From contig FPKD01000002.1 in assembly GCA_900119625.1 (NCBI GenBank), positions 124,001-188,000 of the forward strand: a stretch of 64,000 nt of DNA, read 5' to 3'. The stretch comes from Olsenella sp. kh2p3. GTDB lineage: Bacteria; Actinomycetota; Coriobacteriia; Coriobacteriales; Atopobiaceae. Below are positions 18,280 through 25,500 of this stretch, in pieces. Under the pieces are notes generated by a model. It had not been told where the DNA came from. It worked only from the letters and a program-made list of their open reading frames with translations, and made no database searches. How positions within the stretch are numbered: the first letter of the stretch is position 1; each line of letters starts with the position of its first letter. A program made the translations under genes and the position numbers.

Positions 18280-19128
18280 TTAGCCGGCGAAGATGACAAG
18301 CGTGGTGATGTTGTCTCTGCCGCCAGCCTCAAGTGCAGAGCGGATAAGCTTGCGAACGCACTCCTCGGGACTCTTTCCCTCGTCTAGAATCTCGCAGATG
18401 CGGTCTTCCTGAACCATGTCAGTCAGTCCGTCGCTGCAGACGAGGTAGACGTCTCCCCTCTTCACGGTTCTCCTGCTTACCGAGGGTTCGAGATTGAAGA
18501 CTTCTGGATTGATGCCCAGGTACTGCGTGAGCATGGGCTTCCTGTCCACGATGCCCACAGCCCGCATCTCTTCCTCGTCGGTATGGTCAACAGAGAGCTG
18601 CCGCATATTCCCATTGCGAACGCGGAAGACTCGGCTGTCACCTAGGTTTACGGTCCACACGTATCCGCTTAGGAAGTAGAGCATTGCAAGGGTGGAACCC
18701 ATCTGCTCAGAGCCAAGGTTGAAGGCCGTGTGGTAAACCTCTTGGTTAATCAAGAGGCACAAGGCAGCAAGGCTATTCTCGACCCCATCAAGCTCGTCAT
18801 CTGCGATCTTATCGCGATCGACCAACCAGTCATGCACTATATGTGCGGCCTTCTCGGAAGCGACCTCGCCGTAGTCGCCGCCGCCCATGCCATCGAAAAC
18901 ACCAAAGAGACGTGGGAAGCCCGTCTCCCAGTCCACGCCACCCACTCGCATGGTAAGCACCTCGTCGCCCAAAGACTTCACGTTATTTGGGTCTTGGAGG
19001 TAGTCACCATCGAAGCAGAAGTTGTCTTCGTTCTTTGGGCGTCTCTTCCCCGTATTACATCCACAGGCGCAGTAGAGGGGGACTGGCAGTCTACCAACCG
19101 CAGCGTCAATGAAATTCATGATGCCCAT
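18280..19128 (-). CDS. PP2C-type serine/threonine protein phosphatase
   Basis: This is a 282-aa metal-dependent (PPM family) phosphatase without membrane segments. The family blocks are all present: KRRPKNEDNF near residue 28, VFDGMGGGDYGEVAS with the metal-binding DG, VNLGDSRVFRVRNG, VCSDGLTDMV and the C-terminal GGRDNITTLVIF. It is encoded directly before six kinases in the same direction, so it is the obvious eraser for their phosphorylation marks. ATG 19128 has AGGGGG upstream. An in-frame ATG three codons later (GIMNF) is possible. Confidence 0.95.
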   Translation of the reverse strand: MGIMNFIDAAVGRLPVPLYCACGCNTGKRRPKNEDNFCFDGDYLQDPNNVKSLGDEVLTMRVGGVDWETGFPRLFGVFDGMGGGDYGEVASEKAAHIVHDWLVDRDKIADDELDGVENSLAALCLLINQEVYHTAFNLGSEQMGSTLAMLYFLSGYVWTVNLGDSRVFRVRNGNMRQLSVDHTDEEEMRAVGIVDRKPMLTQYLGINPEVFNLEPSVSRRTVKRGDVYLVCSDGLTDMVQEDRICEILDEGKSPEECVRKLIRSALEAGGRDNITTLVIFAG

Positions 19129-19182
19129 AGTGCCGGATCCCCCTCTGTTCGTGGGCGCAGGAAGACAAGGATGGTGTTACTG

Positions 19183-19518
19183 CTAGTCTTCATTCTGCGC
19201 CACGGTGGCGTCCTGAGCGGTGAGCTCACCGGCTGCCGCAAGCTCTTCGGTGTGGCGAGCTTCCACGAACTTCAGGAGCTTTTCGTAGGGCTCGAAGGAC
19301 TCGTCCTTGTAACCTTCGAAAATGACATGGTCGATGTCAGTCATCTGGAAGCCAAGCTGCGACATTAGGCTTACGCTCCCCGCGGGATAGGGAACGCCCA
19401 GATAGTCTGCGAACGCATCGGGCTGCTGACCAAACTGCTGCATGTACCCGATGATCATCAGTGGCACCTGTCCACCCTCGAGCATGACAACGGAACCGAT
19501 GGGAAGGATTCTGTTCAT
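19183..19518 (-). CDS. DUF4176-like small protein of the T7SS locus
   Basis: This 111-aa protein begins NRILPIGSVVMLEGGQVPLMIIGYMQ. It continues with a YLGVPYPAGSV stretch and a VIFEGYKDES strand, a pattern I recall for DUF4176, a small family found in Firmicutes type VII secretion loci. The ATG at 19518 has GGAG upstream; a TTG 4 codons earlier overlaps that site and is less likely. No membrane segment or signal is seen. It lies between the candidate substrate and the phosphatase. A chaperone-like or accessory role is only inferred from context. Confidence 0.72.
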   Translation of the reverse strand: MNRILPIGSVVMLEGGQVPLMIIGYMQQFGQQPDAFADYLGVPYPAGSVSLMSQLGFQMTDIDHVIFEGYKDESFEPYEKLLKFVEARHTEELAAAGELTAQDATVAQNED

Positions 19519-19562
19519 GGTTTTCTCCAATGGGAATCTTGGGGACTGATGGGATGCTCCGC

Positions 19563-20747
19563 TTACTTGCTGAACACTGAATGGAAGAGATTGCCAGCCA
19601 CATACTTAACCGCATCGACGCCGTCGTCGATGACATCGCCCACGCTGTGGGTCGCGTAGTAGTTCTGGTAATAGCTGTCCGTCTCGCCGGTTATCGCTTC
19701 GTGAACCATGTCCATGGAGCTGCCGACCATCTCATAGATGTTGGACACGCCACGCTCTGAATACTCTTCTTTCGCGACGTTCCGGAAGTAGCCGAAGACA
19801 GGGTCGGCATTCAGACCCTTCCCATCAGTTGCGTCGCCCATAATGAAGTCCTCGGCTCCCTGACCAACCGTCTCGATGATGTTGCCCGGCACGGCATTCC
19901 AGGTCGTTTCAGCTGCTGTCTTGACGACATCACCAAGAGAGCCGCCGTTAGCAATAGTGGTCGCGATGTTAACGGCTCCCGTAGCTGACTCTTTGACAGA
20001 GTTCTTGATGACAGATGACTGCTCGCCAGCCAAATCGATCGTGCCGCCGCTCAGCGCTTTTCCTAACTCCGAGATGGCAGAGTCGTTCGATCCCGTGATT
20101 CCGCAGTTCTTTGCCCAATCGGATTCAAGAGTCTTGCTTACGACCTTGTTCAGACCCTTGTCTTCGATTTTTTGCAGAACTGTCTTGTAGTCGCCGTTCA
20201 CGATATCCTGAACGTAACCGACGACTTCATCACTCGAGACACCAAGTGACTTTAAGACCTGCGGGTCGTCACCAGCCAACTTGAGGAACTCCTTGAGAGT
20301 GGCGGCCTGGTTCGAGTTAAGGTCGGCACCCTCGATGTAGTTAGCGATGGCGGACATGTTCCCACCAAACGAGTCTTCACCACCGCCCCCCGCGGAGTAT
20401 CCTCCGCCTCCGGCTGTATAGGCACCTGCCCGTTCGGTGGCCGTGCTTTCGCCCGTGACGGAGCTGATGAGCGACTGCAGGACCGAGCCGACCTCCGAGT
20501 ACGAGAGGGCTGCGATCTTGGCGGCACTCGAGCCATTGGCGAGCATGCTCAGGATGCTTGAGAACGATTTCTGCGCGCTACCGATTTTACCCGTGAAGTT
20601 GCTTGCAAGCCCTTCGCTCCAACTGCCATTCATGAGGTCGAGAATGCTTTTGACCGTCTGGAATGTATCGTCGTACTGCTGCTGAAGGTTGGCAATCTCC
20701 GTCGCCTGTTCCTGGAGCGACATCTGAGAGAATTTGACCTCTGACAT
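19563..20747 (-). CDS. 394-aa protein with WXG100-like head, candidate T7SS substrate
   Basis: The first 100 residues form a helical hairpin with a turn GSWSEGLASNF at 41-51, close to the WXG motif but with one extra residue (W-S-E-G). A Gly/Ser/Tyr-rich spacer follows around 105-125. The remaining 270 residues are predicted mostly helical and match nothing I know. A WXG-like head with a long C-terminal domain is the layout of type VII substrates or effectors. I see no nuclease, NADase or lipase motif and no obvious immunity gene except possibly the next one downstream. ATG 20747 has AAGGAG upstream. It is encoded among three small helical WXG-type genes. Confidence 0.7.
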   Translation of the reverse strand: MSEVKFSQMSLQEQATEIANLQQQYDDTFQTVKSILDLMNGSWSEGLASNFTGKIGSAQKSFSSILSMLANGSSAAKIAALSYSEVGSVLQSLISSVTGESTATERAGAYTAGGGGYSAGGGGEDSFGGNMSAIANYIEGADLNSNQAATLKEFLKLAGDDPQVLKSLGVSSDEVVGYVQDIVNGDYKTVLQKIEDKGLNKVVSKTLESDWAKNCGITGSNDSAISELGKALSGGTIDLAGEQSSVIKNSVKESATGAVNIATTIANGGSLGDVVKTAAETTWNAVPGNIIETVGQGAEDFIMGDATDGKGLNADPVFGYFRNVAKEEYSERGVSNIYEMVGSSMDMVHEAITGETDSYYQNYYATHSVGDVIDDGVDAVKYVAGNLFHSVFSK

Positions 20748-20758
20748 GATTGCGCTCC

Positions 20759-21154
20759 TTAGTACAAGATCGTATTGCTGAAGTCAGCAATGCTGGGAGT
20801 ATCCACCGTGGATGTCCCCTCGATTGCGGGAACAGCATTCACGATTGTGGCAATGACGTCGTCGAGGTTGCCCTGCTGCTGGATGTAGCGCTGCTCTGCC
20901 TCATCGGCAAGGTCCGAGGACTGCTTGACCGCGTTGTAGAAGGCCTCGGCATTGGACTGCAGCGTCGTAGCAAGCATGCGGTTCTCAAGGGTGTACTGGT
21001 TGATCCTGGTTCTCTCCGAGCAGTACCAGTCGTTATGCACCGTAATGGCGTTGAGCTGCGCCTCTGCATCGGTCAGCGAGTCATTGAGCTGGCTTGCCGT
21101 CTGGGCAAGCGACCTCAGCTCCTCGGTATCGATATTGAATGTCACACCTGCCAT
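20759..21154 (-). CDS. Small helical protein of the T7SS locus (WXG100-like)
   Basis: This is a 131-aa, almost entirely helical protein. A Trp sits in the central turn (VHNDWYCSERTR) but no Gly follows, so it is not a canonical WXG100. Long Gln/Ala/Glu-rich helices flank the turn. The size and position suggest a WXG100 relative, or a helical partner that pairs with the adjacent 394-aa protein, as LXG-associated helical proteins do in Firmicutes. ATG 21154 has GAAGGGG upstream. Spacing to its neighbours is 11 and 17 nt. Confidence 0.68.
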   Translation of the reverse strand: MAGVTFNIDTEELRSLAQTASQLNDSLTDAEAQLNAITVHNDWYCSERTRINQYTLENRMLATTLQSNAEAFYNAVKQSSDLADEAEQRYIQQQGNLDDVIATIVNAVPAIEGTSTVDTPSIADFSNTILY

Positions 21155-21171
21155 GCTGTCTCATCCCCTTC

Positions 21172-21468
21172 CTAGAAGGCGTTCCGGATCATCTGTGCGC
21201 ACTGCTGATCGAGATTCTGGAAGTTGCTCTCGACAGATCCTGCATACTGCTTGAACGCATCGAGCACATCGACCATCTGGTTGGCCTGCTTCATGTACTG
21301 GGACATGACTTCGGTGTAGGCGTTGGCGGCCTGACCGCCCCAGCTATCGCCGATGCCCTGCACGACAGAGCCCAGATTGCTATTGAGGGACGAATAGGAC
21401 TCGATGGCGCTGTTCATCCTGTTGACAGCATCGGTGAGCCCCTCGAAATCAATGGTGATCCTGGACAT
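21172..21468 (-). CDS. WXG100 family protein (EsxA-like)
   Basis: This 98-aa protein has the classical ESAT-6/WXG100 layout: a helix, then GDSWGGQAANAY with the W-G-G turn at about residues 42-44, then a second helix. Such proteins are secreted as helical-hairpin dimers by type VII systems and help activate the EssC ATPase. The ATG at 21468 starts MSRITIDFEGL. The open frame to 21609 only adds a non-conserved extension. Its stop and start lie 2-17 nt from the neighbouring genes, in the middle of the operon. Confidence 0.9.
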   Translation of the reverse strand: MSRITIDFEGLTDAVNRMNSAIESYSSLNSNLGSVVQGIGDSWGGQAANAYTEVMSQYMKQANQMVDVLDAFKQYAGSVESNFQNLDQQCAQMIRNAF

Positions 21469-21470
21469 TG

Positions 21471-21788
21471 CTAGACGCTCCCTCCCTGGATCTTCTGCGC
21501 GAGCTGCGCATCCATCTCGGTGTACTTCCAGACGGTCTGGCTGATGAGGTTCTGGGCAGCCGTGAGGTGGGAGTTCAGATTGGAGATCTGTTTCTCGAGC
21601 CTCTCGCACTGCTCGACGATGGCCGTCGGAATGCTCCCCTGCATGTCTGCAGCCCCATTCTTGAGCCTCGCGATTGCATCCTGTGCATCCGTGAGCTCTT
21701 GCATCGCCGTCTTGATTTTTGCGATGTCCGATGCCGCGGCATCGCTGTTGATCATGACGGCGCCACTCTCGTTCGTCAGGTTCGGCAT
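21471..21788 (-). CDS. Small helical protein of the T7SS locus
   Basis: This is a 105-aa protein with two long amphipathic helices and a short break near the middle (KNGAADMQGS). It lacks a WXG turn. It resembles the helical accessory or substrate-partner proteins of type VII loci. Its ATG is preceded by GAAGGGAG, and it lies between the 169-aa unknown and the true WXG100 gene with gaps of 1 and 2 nt, so the products are probably made in fixed ratio. The exact family is not recognised. Confidence 0.68.
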   Translation of the reverse strand: MPNLTNESGAVMINSDAAASDIAKIKTAMQELTDAQDAIARLKNGAADMQGSIPTAIVEQCERLEKQISNLNSHLTAAQNLISQTVWKYTEMDAQLAQKIQGGSV

Positions 21789-21789
21789 G

Positions 21790-22299
21790 CTATGCAGCTC
21801 CCTTCAGTAACGCGACGGCCTGGGCGCATGCTTTGGCGTCCAGAAGCTCGTCTTCTCCGTATTCCTTGCGGCTGTATCCTGTCCGGACATCCGCCAGCTG
21901 GATCACTGCGGCATCCCCGCCTGCCAGAAGCGCGTAGATGTCCTGGTCGCTCACCTCATGGAAGGCGATTGTCCCGCCATCGAGCGTGCCCTCTACGGCG
22001 CGCCCATCCTCCAGATGGAAGGTGTGGACGGCCTCCCCGATTCGCAGACGTGCCTCCCTGCCAGAGAAGAGCACCGGATGGAGAAAATCTGCCACCTCCG
22101 GCATGACCTCGGCATCGCCGGAGAAGTCGGTCTCGATGAGTCCCTCGTCCTCAAGAAGCTCCATGGTCTCTTGCTCGCGTATGGCCGGACGCTTCGTGAT
22201 GTCCGGCATGGCGGCGATGTAGCCATAGTCGATGTAGCGAGCGCCCAAGAGCTTTCCAAGGAAGTAGAGCTCCATCGGGGTTATCGTAAGGTCTCTCAT
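21790..22299 (-). CDS. Unknown 169-aa protein of the T7SS locus
   Basis: The protein starts MRDLTITPMELYFLGKLLGA and has no signal peptide or membrane helix. An acidic middle section is followed by alternating strands (EARLRIGEAVHTFHLED, GGTIAFHEV) and a closing helix. Its mixed alpha/beta make-up and position between esaB and the WXG100 genes invite comparison with EspG-type chaperones of mycobacterial ESX systems, but I see no sequence motif that supports this. ATG 22299 has GGAAGGTGG upstream; the longer frame to 22401 is not supported. Confidence 0.7.
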   Translation of the reverse strand: MRDLTITPMELYFLGKLLGARYIDYGYIAAMPDITKRPAIREQETMELLEDEGLIETDFSGDAEVMPEVADFLHPVLFSGREARLRIGEAVHTFHLEDGRAVEGTLDGGTIAFHEVSDQDIYALLAGGDAAVIQLADVRTGYSRKEYGEDELLDAKACAQAVALLKGAA

Positions 22300-22330
22300 G
22301 GCACCACCTTCCTTCCTCATGCCTGTAGTC

Positions 22331-22597
22331 CTACTTGTATGTGCCGTTGATAACCAGACGGTCCCCGCTCCAGACCCCTGCATCTGCCAGCGTCTCCCCA
22401 TCTGTCAACACACGGTTGAGACGCTGACAAAAGAGCTGGTATGGTGGGCCAAACTTGATACGAGTTGGGTCGTAAGCCTTGAGTACCTGCGCAATGTCAC
22501 TCGCTAAGGATCGAGAGTCCTCGCCAGTTGGCAGTTCCAGGTCATAGTCAAAGTTCTTCATGGTGTCAGAGACCGTGACGATCACAAAATCCCTCAT
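22331..22597 (-). CDS. esaB: EsaB/YukD family ubiquitin-like protein
   Basis: This is an 88-aa beta-grasp protein of the YukD/EsaB family, a cytosolic regulator or component of Firmicutes-type type VII secretion. FVIVTVSDTMKNFDYDLELP forms the first hairpin, and the C-terminal GETLADAGVWSGDRLVING is the typical ubiquitin-like end. Its ATG overlaps the essC stop as ATGA, which couples the two genes. This gene marks the system as T7SSb-like (EssC/EsaB) and not a mycobacterial ESX. Confidence 0.88.
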   Translation of the reverse strand: MRDFVIVTVSDTMKNFDYDLELPTGEDSRSLASDIAQVLKAYDPTRIKFGPPYQLFCQRLNRVLTDGETLADAGVWSGDRLVINGTYK

Positions 22598-25500
22598 AGT
22601 GCGCCCCCTCTCTTAAAGAGGGTCACACGGTTGTCGACCACGAGTGCGCTCTCGTTATCATCGAGGTATGCAATGCCGCAGGGGTCATCTGGTGAAATGT
22701 GCAGGAAGTGGTAGTCGCCAACTGCCCCGCCCGAGACGATTGCCGCCCCGGCATTCACGGCAAGGTCCGTGACAAGGTCGAACTCATCACCGACGAGCTG
22801 GTCTCGGGCTGCAGAGGCTATGGCGACGAGCCCAAATTGGCCTCCCTTTGAGAGAATCTTGCGTAGTGTCCTCTGGCCGGCAGGGGTAAGGGCGCCCGCT
22901 ACCGTTGGTAGGCCATCGATAACCAGGCACTCCTGCTGGAGGCCCGAGAGCCAGGACTTCTCGTCAAAGCCCGGCTCCGTCTGGCGAGCCCTGCGGTCTT
23001 TGAGCCGGTCGTTGAGGAGGTTCGCGACTGATTGAACGGCCTGCTCGGCATCTTGCGGGGCAAGGCGAATGACCCCGTTATCCTGACGCGATGACAGCAA
23101 ATCAGCCAACGAGTCGAACAGCTGGCGCAGGTGGCTCTCGTCGCTTCCGGATACAAGTACAAGGGGATTGGCGGTCAGATCCAGGACTGCGGGCTCGAAG
23201 TCCTCAGAGCGCGTGCCCAGAGGAAGCTGCGTCCGTATTGCATAGATGCCAGGCGCCGTGGCAGGCATTGCGACATCTGCGGCGGATTGTCTCTGCCACT
23301 TCTGCGGGGCTTGGCCGGGCGCCTGAGAAGAGGCGGCTGCCGCGGCTTGCGCGTTCTTTTCCTTCTCTGCAGAAATCTGCTGCCATGCCTCGGTCATCTT
23401 GTGGCACATCTCCAGGACCGTTGCGTGGCGGTCCTGCTCCTCCTCGCCCTCGGCATACATGGCGGTGTGGAAGGCGACAGGAGGGTTGCCCTTCATGAGC
23501 GCGCGGCCGGGGCAGTTGGGCAGGCTTATGCCCGAGGTGGGGCCAACTAGCGAGGTGTAGTCGCCCTTGTCGGACATCTGCAGGCACACACAGCCCTTGA
23601 CTAGCTGCTGGAACTTAAAGCTCAGGCCCATCGGGGAGGTGTTGGTATAGACCATGTGGATGCCATACGGAGCGCCAGAGCCGGCTATGTCGGACATCAC
23701 GTCAGTGAACTCAGGTGACGTCTCGAAGAGCGGGCCGAGCTGGTCTACGAGTATCACGATGGCAGGAAGCGTGGGCGAGACCGTCTCGTGGTAGGCGCGC
23801 AGCGAGTTGACTGCATGAGCCAGGAAGGCCTTCTTGCGGGTTGCGAGCTCACGGCGCATGCGCATCACGAAGGAGGCAACATTGTCCTCGTCCTGATTGA
23901 GCGTCACATGGGCAACGTGTGGCATGCCCGAGAACTCGCTGAGCGACCAGCTTCCGGCGTCCACAATCTCCATGCGCACCTCGTCAGGCCCGAAGTGCTC
24001 GGCCAGGGAGCAGATGATGCTCTTGAGGAAGGTCGTCTTGCCTGATCCGGGCGATCCATATACCGCGTAGTGGCCAACGTTGTCGAAGTCCAGCACCTGC
24101 GTGCCCTGCAGCTGCTGCGCAGGGACGTCGAAGGTGCCGATGGGGATGGCAAGCCTGTCCTGGTGGGCTGGCCATGTAGTGCCATCGTAGACCTGGGCGC
24201 CAGCGACGTCTGCCATGGGGATGAGGTGCGGCAGCTCGGGCAGCCACGGGCCAGCCATCTTCTCCAATCCAAGCTGGCTGCACACGTCGTTGATGTGCCG
24301 CACGATCACGGCGAGCTCATCCTCGCCAGTGGCCTTGCGCTTGGCGTTCTTGACGGGCGTGATGCGGTTGCCGGTGGGCTCCACAATGCGCACCTGGTTC
24401 TCGCCCTGGAAGCCATGCTGGGTACCGCCGGTGTACTCCGCCGCGCTGTAGAAGGATTGGAAGAGGTCGAAGAACTCGTCCTCCCCCACTCGGATGTATG
24501 CACGGCCGGACTGTGTGATGCGTGCGGCATCGGAGCGCTTGATCATCTCGCGGCTGTCCGCCACGTCCTGCACCTTCATGCAGATGCGGAAGCGAGAGTT
24601 GGCGTTGATCTGGTCGTTGACCACGCCGGCGGGCTTCTGCGTTGCGAGGAGCATATGGACGCCTAGCGTACGGCCGATGGTCGCCACGGAGTTGAGCTCT
24701 TTCATGAAGTCGGGCTCCTCCTTCTTGAGCTCGGCGAACTCGTCCGTGACAAGGATGAGGTGCGGCAGGCGAACCTTGGCGGTTCCATCCCGGAAGGCCT
24801 TCTGGTACTTGTTGATGTTGTTGACGCCTACCTCGGCAAAGAGCCTCTGGCGGCGCTTGAGCTCGCTCTTGAGTGCCACGAGCGAGCGACCGATGTTGCG
24901 GTCGATGTTGGTAATCTTGCCCACCACGTGCGGCAGAGGCGCCATGAGGTCTGACATGCCGCCGCCCTTGTAGTCGATGATCACGAAGTTCACGTCATAT
25001 GGCGAGAAGTTCACGCACATCGAGAGAATCCAGGTCTGAAGAAGCTCCGACTTGCCCGAGCCCGTAGTGCCGGCGAGAAGACCGTGGGGGCCATGCGACT
25101 TGTCGCCGTCCTTGACGTCCAGCGAGAAGATCTTGCCTCCGCGCATGACTCCGATGGGTGCCGCCAGCGTGCGCCAAGGTTCGCTGGACTCCCAGCGCTC
25201 GCGGATGTTCAGCTCTTCTGGTGTGCGAACGCCATAGCCCTGGAGGAAGGTGACGGACGAGGGAATCTCGGCCTCGGCGGCACTGCCGGAGAGCTCGACT
25301 GCGGCAAGGCGTCGTGCGTACGCGTCGAGGTCCCTCGTATGCACGTGCTCATCCTGCTCGAAGAAGATGCGCTTGTCGAACTCGTCCTTCTTGAAGACGC
25401 AAGGCCGCCCACGCATGTCCACGATGTACTGGCAGCCTTGGGGAAGCTGGTACTCATCCTGGGCGAGAAGGATCGTCGTGCAGCCAAGCGACGGGTTGTT

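Noticed and set aside
19563..20747. Classifying the 394-aa protein as an LXG toxin
   Set aside because: The N-terminal hairpin is WXG-like and short; no LXG motif or known toxin active site can be seen.
21790..22299. Calling the 169-aa protein an EspG chaperone
   Set aside because: Only position and size fit; no supporting motif is visible.
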